Below, one piece after another: positions 26,746 to 32,578 of a DNA stretch of 61,596 nt. How positions within the stretch are numbered: position 1 is the first letter of the stretch; each line of letters starts with the position of its first letter. Location: NCBI GenBank assembly GCA_038045445.1, contig JBBSYC010000003.1:1-61596 (forward strand), in the 5' to 3' direction. The notes under the pieces were generated by a model. It searched no databases, was not told the origin of the DNA, and was given only the letters and a program-made list of their open reading frames with translations. The translations under genes and the position numbers were made by a program. This DNA comes from SICU01 sp038045445. GTDB taxonomy: Archaea > Nanobdellota > Nanobdellia > Pacearchaeales > GW2011-AR1.

Positions 26746-26763
26746 ATTCTAGTCAGGGCTTTG

Positions 26764-26836
26764 GGATGCTCAAAGTATTCTATCAAGACACACTTTGACA
26801 TGATATGACTACACTTTAGAATGATTGTAGTCATAT
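26764..26836 (+). repeat. structured intergenic repeat, copy 1
   Basis: First of three related elements (others at 28486 and 31748). The constant 5' block 26764-26801 begins GGATGCTCAAAGT and ends ACTTTGACAT, folding as a stem with one bulged base (ATG/CAT plus TCAAAGT/ACTTTGA). A second stem, unique in sequence, follows at 26803-26813 with 26826-26836 (11 bp). This block is identical to copy 3 at 37 of 38 positions, whereas the downstream stems share no sequence. It lies 19 bp after the Fic stop. Confidence 0.7.
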
Positions 26837-26924
26837 GCAAGCTAGTCTTATCGTAGTTCTGGTGTAATTTTACAGATGATATACCTAAAAAAGATGCAAC
26901 AGCAATTTTGAAATAGTCTATTTT

Positions 26925-26987
26925 TTACTTCTTGTTCCTTCGTTTTTTAGCATTGCGTTTTCTTGCTATTCTTGTTGACTTTCTCAT
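26925..26987 (-). CDS. very small basic peptide, 20 residues
   Basis: The frame encodes MRKSTRIARKRNAKKRRNKK: 12 of 20 residues are Arg or Lys. TATA box CTATATAAAC lies about 24 nt upstream on the minus strand, the right distance for a leaderless start at this ATG. Size and composition recall ribosomal protein eL41, though the sequence itself does not align clearly. It could also be chance in A-rich DNA; the promoter position raises the likelihood. Confidence 0.4.
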   Translation of the reverse strand: MRKSTRIARKRNAKKRRNKK

Positions 26988-27006
26988 AATATCCAATGGA
27001 CTAATG

Positions 27007-27018
27007 TTTATATAGAGT
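27007..27018. promoter_or_regulatory. shared divergent TATA box
   Basis: GTTTATATAGAG reads as a TATA box in both directions and lies about 24 nt from the minus-strand ATG at 26987 and about 22-27 nt from the plus-strand ATG at 27036. It probably drives both small genes. Confidence 0.5.
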
Positions 27019-27035
27019 TATTGTTTTTATTGTTC

Positions 27036-27197
27036 ATGGCAGCAACACCACCTGGAGCAAAGAAAAGAAAACTTGATTATATGGTTGACCAGAATGCATT
27101 TGATGAATTCATGAAAGCCTGCAGTAAAAAGGGCTTTGCACCTCAAGTAGTTTTAGAACAAGCAATGAGAAAGTTTACCCAAAACGGACAAATTTAA
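27036..27197 (+). CDS. small protein, 53 residues, possibly ribbon-helix-helix
   Basis: Frame ATG 27036 to TAA 27197. The product has a Lys/Arg N-terminus (GAKKRKLDYMVDQ), then DEFMKACSKKGFAPQVVLEQ and AMRKFTQNGQI, a beta-helix-turn-helix pattern like CopG/Arc DNA-binding proteins. A TATA box lies at leaderless distance. It is convergent with the helical-repeat gene downstream. The family assignment is tentative. Confidence 0.6.
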   Translation: MAATPPGAKKRKLDYMVDQNAFDEFMKACSKKGFAPQVVLEQAMRKFTQNGQI

Positions 27198-27206
27198 ATC
27201 TTAAAT

Positions 27207-27803
27207 TTACTTACTAATATTTCCAACACCACCAGACATTTTGTCCTTAAGCGCATGATATTCTCTCACATTTCCAAGTTTATAATATAATTCTAACAAT
27301 TTGTTTTGCACTTCTATTTTTTCATCAGGGTTTAAATCAAGAGAAAGAATCTTTTGATACATCTCTTTAGCATTATTCCTTCTATCATTCTTCAAATAAT
27401 TTTGTGCTTGAAAAATATAAAATTTTTTATATAACTGTTTCATCTCCCACTTTTCCTGATCATTGCCTAAAGCAAGAGCCTGCACAAATAATCTTTCCGC
27501 CTCTCCAAAATCATGACCTCTAACATTAAATTCAACAGCCTTCATGAACTGACCAATCTTCTCTTTAAACGTTGTAGTAATGTCTGCAGCTGCCCTTACA
27601 GTTTTTGCAGCGTCAAGAAACATCCCTTTTTGTTCATATATCTTAGATAGTTCAAGAAGAACAAATTTGCGAGTGTCAAAATCAAGTTGAGATTTAGTAG
27701 CCCTCTGCAAATAAGACATCTTAACATACTCCCCCATTGTTTTTATTTTAGCATCTATCTCTGCTCTAGTTCTTTCAACAATAGGTTTATCCACAACGTG
27801 CAT
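27207..27803 (-). CDS. helical-repeat (TPR-like) protein
   Basis: 198 residues, all helical. Repeating pairs of helices such as LLELSKIYEQKGMFLDAAKT, ERLFVQALALGNDQE and NAKEMYQKILSLDLNPDEK look like tetratricopeptide repeats. No signal peptide or membrane segment, so it acts in the cytoplasm, probably as a scaffold. Partners are unknown. It is 22 bp from the DUF84 gene on the same strand. Confidence 0.75.
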   Translation of the reverse strand: MHVVDKPIVERTRAEIDAKIKTMGEYVKMSYLQRATKSQLDFDTRKFVLLELSKIYEQKGMFLDAAKTVRAAADITTTFKEKIGQFMKAVEFNVRGHDFGEAERLFVQALALGNDQEKWEMKQLYKKFYIFQAQNYLKNDRRNNAKEMYQKILSLDLNPDEKIEVQNKLLELYYKLGNVREYHALKDKMSGGVGNISK

Positions 27804-27825
27804 CTTATAAAAGAAAGATATCTCT

Positions 27826-28392
27826 TTATAATGATTGTTGTTGTGAGAACAAATCTTTGTTTAATAAGTGAATAATAGCATTACGAACAGCCTCTGTAAG
27901 ATATTGCTCTCTATTTAAAATTCCGTTACTCAACAAATCAATTACCCCTCTACCATAACCTATTCTTTCCTCATTAGTAAGTCCTTCCCTTCTCCATGCC
28001 TCGTCTAGTTGAATTCCTTCACCTCGTATTCTTCTAGATACTCTTCTTGGAATCATAAATCCAGAAGTCTGTCCAACATAAAGATTTCTTCCATCAAAAA
28101 TAACACATGCTCCTAGATTCATCCTAGGAAGGTTTTCTCTTGGCAAAGGCACCGATTCTAATCCACATTCTAAACCAATACCCTAGTCACAACCTACAAA
28201 TGCATTTCTTGCTCTAAATAACGCACCAGCATATATCTCTCCCATTTCAATGGGTTGTTCGGGTATTCTACTTGGAGGTACAGGAACTTCAACTCCTCTA
28301 ACTTCAGCACCTTTAAAAAAATCAAACAAAGACAAACCAGATTTAACAGCCCCAATCTTAACAGGATTCTTAGACCCAACATTTACAATCAT
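27826..28392 (-). pseudogene. DUF84/YjjX inosine-xanthosine triphosphatase with in-frame TAG
   Basis: House-cleaning NTPase (ITP/XTP hydrolase) family. Frame of 188 residues if the TAG at 28185-28183 is read through, near the usual 170-190. Before the stop: NVGSKNPVKIGAVKSG, PSRIPEQPIEMGEIYAGA, RARNAF. After it, in the same frame: GIGLECGLES, YVGQTSGFMIP, GYGRGVIDLLSNGILNREQY and EAVRNAII. All conserved segments lie on both sides with no frameshift, so only one codon is affected; homologues carry a hydrophobic or aromatic residue there. It is either a very recent nonsense mutation, a read-through site or a sequencing error. TATA-like CTTTTTATATC precedes the start. Confidence 0.85.
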
Positions 28393-28485
28393 GTTGAGAT
28401 TTTATATCAAAGATATAAAAAGATTATTATCAAAAAATTTTTGAGTTCACCCAGTATTTTAGTGTAGGTTTTGTTTTAAATTTTT

Positions 28486-28636
28486 GGATGTTCAAAGTTG
28501 CATTATGTATCAGCAACTTTGACATAATGTAATATTCAAAGACAACCAGAGGTGATTGTTTCATAATAGGTTCGAAATAACAAAAGTTTTTTCGCTATAA
28601 AATAATCTTAAAACCACACCTCTGAATTGAATATTA
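28486..28636 (+). repeat. structured intergenic repeat, copy 2
   Basis: The 5' block 28486-28525 begins GGATGTTCAAAGTTGC and ends GCAACTTTGACAT. Its lower stem equals that of copies 1 and 3, while the upper stem is longer with changed, still complementary bases (GTTGC/GCAAC). Two further long-range stems follow: TAATATTCA (28530-28538) with TGAATATTA (28628-28636), and CAGAGGTG (28547-28554) with CACCTCTG (28617-28624). The 435-bp gap 28393-28827 contains this element, a TATA-like TTATATATAAACC near 28655 and no convincing gene. Confidence 0.65.
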
Positions 28637-28827
28637 TAAATATCCTAGGTTGAACTTATATATAAACCTATGCGTCTTCTATTCCGCTTCCATTAATCTA
28701 AAAAAGTAAAATATCCCTACGGTCAAAAGTGAATAAGTGATGAATCTTACAGTTTGTTGGGGTATTAGAGAGACTATGCCTTCAATGAATGATTCAGTTT
28801 TCATATTGTTTAGAACTATTTTTAGAA

Positions 28828-30105
28828 TTACTTCTTAGATGTAATCTCTAGGCAAACACCTGCAGCAACGGTTGCTCCAGCGTCTCTAACTGCAAATCTT
28901 GACATGTTTGGATTTGTTGCTTGAGTTTCCAAAACAAGGTTACCAATAGGTCTTATTCTAACCTTAGCAAGATCTCCGTTCTTCAAGAAATCAGGATTTG
29001 AAGCTTTTGTACCATCAGGAGATTGCTTCTCAATCAATTCAACAAATTGACATGGCACTTGAGCTGTATGTATGTGAAATACTGGAGTATAACCCTTAGC
29101 AATAACAGTTGGATGTGAGATTATAGCAACTTGAGCAATAAATTCCTGAACAATTGAAGCTGGCTGAGAAGCATCACAAACTACATCTCCGCGAGCGATA
29201 TCTTTCTTTCCAACTCCACGAATGTTAATTCCAACATTATCTCCTGCCTCAGCTTGAGGCATCTGTTCATGATGCATTTCTATAGTTTTAACCTCTCCAT
29301 TTATTCCCGTTCCAGATCTTCCGGGCAAGATAACTACTTTTTGACCAACTTTCATAACTCCAGTTTCAATCTTCCCTACAGGAACAGTCCCGATACCAGT
29401 AATTTCATAAACATCCTGTAACGGCATTCTCAAGGGCAAAGAAGTAGGTTTATTAGGTGGCTCAAATAAGTCAAGTTGCTCGCGAACAGTAGGACCCTTA
29501 TACCAAGGCATATTATTAGACTTGTTAACTACATTATCTCCAAGGTAACCAGCAGCAGGTATAAATGCCATAGTATCGGTCTTATATCCGGCCTGTTTTA
29601 ATATAACTGAAACATCTGCAACAACTTTCTTGTAAGCATCTTCCTTCCACTGAACAGTATCCATCTTATTTACAAGAACAGCTATCTGCTTAACTCCCAT
29701 TGTTCTCAAAAGCCATGCATGTTCCTTTGTTTGTGGTTGAACTCCTTCAGCAGCTGCAACGGTCAAAAATGCAGCATCGGATTGTGAAGCACCAGTAATC
29801 ATGTTCTTGATAAAGTCCTTGTGTCCGGGAGCATCAATTATTGTAACTTCATATTTATTTGTAATTAATTTCTGATAAGACAAATCTATAGTAACTCCAC
29901 GCTCTCTTTCTTCCTTAAACTTATCCATAATGTAAGCAAACTCAAAACCTGCCTTACCATGTTCCTTAGCAATAACCTTAAGCTTGTCAAGTTCCTGCTG
30001 AGGAATAGCTCCAGCATCAAACATCAATCTACCAATAGTAGTACTCTTACCATGGTCTACGTGACCTACAAATGCAATATTTATTGTTGGTTTTGTCTTT
30101 GCCAT
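28828..30105 (-). CDS. tuf: translation elongation factor 1-alpha (EF-1A)
   Basis: GTPase that brings aminoacyl-tRNA to the ribosome; 425 residues. G1 GHVDHGKST, G2 ERERGVTIDLSY, G3 DAPGHKDF, G4 NKMD and the domain 2-3 motifs (GTVPVGKIETGVMKVGQ) are intact. The start at ATG 30105 (MAKTKPTINIAFVGHVDHG) matches archaeal EF-1A; the open frame upstream is non-coding. It stands alone, without S10 behind it. A TATA box GTTTAAATACC lies about 36-45 nt upstream inside an inverted repeat. Confidence 0.97.
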   Translation of the reverse strand: MAKTKPTINIAFVGHVDHGKSTTIGRLMFDAGAIPQQELDKLKVIAKEHGKAGFEFAYIMDKFKEERERGVTIDLSYQKLITNKYEVTIIDAPGHKDFIKNMITGASQSDAAFLTVAAAEGVQPQTKEHAWLLRTMGVKQIAVLVNKMDTVQWKEDAYKKVVADVSVILKQAGYKTDTMAFIPAAGYLGDNVVNKSNNMPWYKGPTVREQLDLFEPPNKPTSLPLRMPLQDVYEITGIGTVPVGKIETGVMKVGQKVVILPGRSGTGINGEVKTIEMHHEQMPQAEAGDNVGINIRGVGKKDIARGDVVCDASQPASIVQEFIAQVAIISHPTVIAKGYTPVFHIHTAQVPCQFVELIEKQSPDGTKASNPDFLKNGDLAKVRIRPIGNLVLETQATNPNMSRFAVRDAGATVAAGVCLEITSKK

Positions 30106-30143
30106 TTTAATCGTTAAGTAAACACTTTTATTTTTGAGGGTAT

Positions 30144-30181
30144 TTAAACTTTGCGCTTTAATTCTTTTTTGCAAAGTTTAA
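30144..30181 (-). promoter_or_regulatory. EF-1A promoter overlapped by inverted repeat
   Basis: TTAAACTTTGC (30144-30154) and GCAAAGTTTAA (30171-30181) form an 11-bp inverted repeat with a 16-bp spacer. Read on the minus strand the proximal arm is GCAAAGTTTAAATACC, a BRE/TATA for EF-1A. The plus-strand arm gives the same BRE-like box facing the small gene at 30292. Confidence 0.5.
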
Positions 30182-30291
30182 GTTAGAAAATCTTTAATTT
30201 TCTTTATATAAATGTTTTCTTTTTAAAAAATAATTTAAACTACAAAATAAAATTGCAAAATATATTTAAACAACTCTCTTCAATAAAAATA

Positions 30292-30471
30292 ATGGAAAAA
30301 GATCAAGAGATGATTGTAGAACAAGGAGACTACAGTCTAATTGCTAACACTGACAAGGATTTTAAAATAACTCACTTAGTCTTAAAGGCGAGTAATGGTT
30401 CCAAAAGGGTTTGGAAAATCAAAGAACTAAGTGAAAAAGAAGTATCCTTTGATATAGAAAAATTTTCATAA
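30292..30471 (+). CDS. small hypothetical protein, 59 residues
   Basis: ATG 30292 is preferred over an upstream in-frame start because TATA-like AATATATTTAAAC lies about 25-30 nt before it. The product is a small beta-rich protein (MIVEQGDYSLIAN, ITHLVLKASNGSKRVWKI, SFDIEKFS) with no membrane segment. No known family. It is convergent with the RHH gene, 3 bp away. Confidence 0.6.
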   Translation: MEKDQEMIVEQGDYSLIANTDKDFKITHLVLKASNGSKRVWKIKELSEKEVSFDIEKFS

Positions 30472-30474
30472 ATT

Positions 30475-30684
30475 CTAGCAATACTTACTAAAACTATGAT
30501 TTCCAGCGTGAATATTTGTCTTCTCAACAACCCTCTTACTATCTAAAACCTTGACTTTTATTTTTGAAATCTCTTCTCTTAAGAAGTTCTCAACTCTCTT
30601 ACTCATACTTATGCCATTCTTCTTACAATAAGCAGAAAACTGTTTATACACATCTTCATCAATGTTAAATGTCCTAATTCCCAT
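30475..30684 (-). CDS. ribbon-helix-helix DNA-binding protein (CopG-like)
   Basis: 69 residues. The N-terminal strand RTFNIDEDVYKQF, helix SAYCKKNGISMS and helix KRVENFLREEISKI match the RHH fold of CopG/Arc/MetJ repressors and antitoxins. A basic C-terminal tail of about 20 residues follows. No toxin gene is next to it. The AT-rich upstream region has TTATATAATT as TATA box. Confidence 0.78.
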   Translation of the reverse strand: MGIRTFNIDEDVYKQFSAYCKKNGISMSKRVENFLREEISKIKVKVLDSKRVVEKTNIHAGNHSFSKYC

Positions 30685-30799
30685 CTTTTTAATAATTATA
30701 TAATGTTATTTAATCTTAATAAATCTATCTTTCACGAGAAAAACAGGAAAAATCCAAGAGATAATAGATAAATAAAGTTATATAAGATTATATAAGAAA

Positions 30800-30891
30800 A
30801 TGCGGGAGGGAGGATTACTTCAAAATATACTTGTTTTGAAGTCCCAGAAGTGACTTGTTCGCTTCTGAGCGTTCGAATCCGACAAAAATAG
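30800..30891 (-). repeat. tRNA-Leu trailer unit A (copy of tRNA 3' end plus hairpins)
   Basis: On the minus strand the unit ends with AATCCTCCCTCCCGCAT, the same 17 bases as the tRNA-Leu 3' end. Upstream in the transcript are hairpin ACTTCAAAA/TTTTGAAGT (9 bp, 8-nt loop) and hairpin CAGAAG/CTTCTG. Together with unit B it fills most of the 320-bp gap 30685-31005; the remaining 115 bp up to the RHH gene contain nothing recognised. Confidence 0.65.
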
Positions 30892-31004
30892 ATGCGGGAG
30901 GGAGGATTCGAACACTTCAATTTGTCCAGTTAAAATTGAAGTCACCGATAACATCAGTTAGCGTGTGCTTTCAACTCGTCAGAGTTGTAAAGGTGAGAAT
31001 CTAA
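30892..31004 (-). repeat. tRNA-Leu trailer unit B (copy of tRNA 3' end plus hairpins)
   Basis: Ends on the minus strand with GTTCGAATCCTCCCTCCCGC, the T-loop to 3' end of tRNA-Leu. Preceding hairpin ACTTCAATTT/AAATTGAAGT sits at the position of the unit A hairpin, with the outer bases the same and the inner bases changed on both arms. More stems: CAACTC/GAGTTG and CACC/GGTG. Identity with the real tRNA stops at the 5' edge of the T-loop, which is where tRNA integrases commonly recombine. Confidence 0.65.
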
Positions 31005-31005
31005 A

Positions 31006-31133
31006 TGCGGGAGGGAGGATTCGAACCTCCGAAGGCACTAAGCCGCGAGATGACTTACATCTCGTTTGCTATTCCTTCTCGTGAAGGAGTGACATCTTAA
31101 GTCTCGTGCATTTGACCGCTTTGCTACCCCCGC
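31006..31133 (-). tRNA. tRNA-Leu (anticodon UAA) with 44-nt intron
   Basis: Acceptor GCGGGGG pairs with CTCCCGC (one G-U), discriminator A. Anticodon stem CGAGA/TCTCG encloses loop CTTAAGA (anticodon TAA). The intron occupies 31052-31095, between positions 37 and 38, the standard archaeal site. GACTTA of the anticodon arm can pair with TAAGTC at the intron 3' end, consistent with a bulge-helix-bulge splice structure. Variable arm GGC/GCC (class II), T stem GGAGG/CCTCC. Upstream TATA-like CATTTTAAAG. Splicing needs a tRNA endonuclease, not seen here. Confidence 0.94.
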
Positions 31134-31178
31134 AATACAAATATAAAGTAAAATCGCTTTAAAATGTTTCTATACTCC

Positions 31179-31607
31179 TCAAGCAAAAACAATACTCAAC
31201 AAACCAGCAAGACCAAGAGTCACAAGCCAGTAAAGACCATTAAAAGCAAAGAGACTCCAAGACTTCCCTTCCCACAAGACGCTTCCTAAAAGAGTAGTAC
31301 AAACAAAAAAGCCCAACCATATCCAGAAACCCAAGACAATTCCTTGCATTGCAGAAGTAATTCCAAGCAAAGAAACAAAGCCAAAAATAATATAAACCAT
31401 AATAAAAGTACCTATGAAATTAAGAACCATAGATTTCCACATACCCTTCATTCCCTTTTTCTTAGCCTTAGCAACTTCAACAGCAGGAATCTTAGATAAC
31501 TTTATCCAAGTACGCCCAAAAAAAGGACCATACCATAAAAACCCAACAAAAAACAGAATAATTGCAGTCAGAAGAACATCACCCAAACTTACAAAACCAC
31601 CAAACAT
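31179..31607 (-). CDS. DUF1761-family membrane protein
   Basis: 142 residues with four membrane helices. The family pattern is clear in LFFVGFLWYGPFFGRTWIKL (helix 1 and the Trp-Tyr-Gly-Pro motif) and in a later Trp-rich segment (FWIWLGFFVC). Found in bacteria and archaea; function unknown. It follows tRNA-Leu on the same strand's upstream side, with a TATA box near 31620. Confidence 0.82.
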   Translation of the reverse strand: MFGGFVSLGDVLLTAIILFFVGFLWYGPFFGRTWIKLSKIPAVEVAKAKKKGMKGMWKSMVLNFIGTFIMVYIIFGFVSLLGITSAMQGIVLGFWIWLGFFVCTTLLGSVLWEGKSWSLFAFNGLYWLVTLGLAGLLSIVFA

Positions 31608-31747
31608 AACTTACAAAATATATATTCCTTTATATACTTTTCTTTTTGCAAACCGTGTTTTTTTAAGAATCAGACATATTGTTGACAAACCTATTACCTA
31701 GAGAACAAGAACAGGGATTGATTCTGTAATTTAAAGAACACTCTTTT

Positions 31748-31874
31748 GGATGTTCAAAGTATTCTATCAAGACACACTTTGACATTAATAGAAAGACATA
31801 CAAATTTATTCAATAGATTATGTCTTTCACTATAGATTTAACATTCCAGCATAACAGAAGTTGTAAAGTGAAAG
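31748..31874 (+). repeat. structured intergenic repeat, copy 3
   Basis: The constant block 31748-31785 (GGATGTTCAAAGT...ACTTTGACAT) differs from copy 1 at one base. Stem 2 is GAAAGACATA (31791-31800) with TATGTCTTTC (31819-31828). The 3' arm of stem 2 extends into CTTTCACT (31824-31831), which can instead pair with AGTGAAAG (31867-31874), so two structures compete. The 326-bp gap 31608-31933 contains this element, a TATA-like GTAATTTAAAG near 31727 and the promoter of the acetyltransferase gene. Confidence 0.7.
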
Positions 31875-31933
31875 GGAGGATATAATTTTTGCAGAGCAAA
31901 TAGTTTTTTATATCTGTAAAGTTTTATCAACTT

Positions 31934-32419
31934 ATGGGGGTTAGAAAAGCAAAAAAAGAGGATATTGAAGATATAAATAAACTTGATAGAGAATCTACAA
32001 AATATCATAAAAAATTTGATAAGGATTTTTATTCAATTTCAGAAAAATGGTGGAAAATGAAAAGAGAGTCTCAAATAAAAGCAATAAAAAGTTCAACAAA
32101 TTTAATTCTTGTTGTAGAAATAGATGGAAAAGTAGTTGGTTATATTTGGGGTTTTGTAGAAACAATTATGAAATATAGAATCGGCAAGATACAAGAATTA
32201 ATCATAACATCAAAGCAAAGAGGAAAGGGTATTGGAACAAAATTAATCAAACAAATGTTGGACTTTTTTAAAGATAAGAAATGCATTATCTCTGAAATTG
32301 AAGTTTTTGTAGATAATATTCCCGCTATTCAAGTTTATGAGAAAGCAGGATTCAAAAAAAGAGAATATAAGATGCAATTAAAGTTGAATAAAACTAAAAG
32401 ATATAGACCATTCTTGTAG
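31934..32419 (+). CDS. GNAT-family N-acetyltransferase
   Basis: 161 residues. Acetyl-CoA binding motif A is present (ELIITSKQRGKGIGTKLIKQ, with the RGKGIG loop near residue 98), followed by motif B (VDNIPAIQVYEKAGFKKR). The substrate cannot be told; the family covers protein N-termini, lysines and small amines. The gene lies between repeat copy 3 and a second potentially structured stretch (32417-32520), and has a TATA box about 25 nt upstream of the ATG. Confidence 0.88.
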   Translation: MGVRKAKKEDIEDINKLDRESTKYHKKFDKDFYSISEKWWKMKRESQIKAIKSSTNLILVVEIDGKVVGYIWGFVETIMKYRIGKIQELIITSKQRGKGIGTKLIKQMLDFFKDKKCIISEIEVFVDNIPAIQVYEKAGFKKREYKMQLKLNKTKRYRPFL

Positions 32420-32578
32420 CGGAAACCCCTCATAAATTTGTAGAATTGTGGAAGTTCCACCAATAAATAAGAGAGATTATCAGGTTATTTGGGAAAATTG
32501 GGGGTGAACGACTTTGCGCGAAATTTATATTTAGAGAAACACCATAAGAACAATATCAAATAATCTTAAATTTTTTGA

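Noticed and set aside
28183..28185. TAG read as pyrrolysine or genome-wide recoding
   Set aside because: Several intact genes here (for example those ending at 15298, 18095, 49471, 54349 and 60976) use TAG as a true stop, and the affected position is not one where pyrrolysine is expected.
28740..28838. 32-residue plus-strand frame before the EF-1A 3' end
   Set aside because: It overlaps the EF-1A stop, lies about 75 nt from the nearest TATA box and has no recognisable sequence. The GTGATGA at its start resembles a box C, but no matching box D was found.
30800..31004. Integron attC sites
   Set aside because: No RYYYAAC/GTTRRRY core pair and no integrase are seen; identity to the tRNA 3' end explains the repeats better.
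30800..31133. CRISPR array from the triple ATGCGGGAGGGAGGATT repeat
   Set aside because: There are only three copies with unequal spacing, the third is within a tRNA gene, and no cas genes are present; the repeat is the tRNA 3' end.
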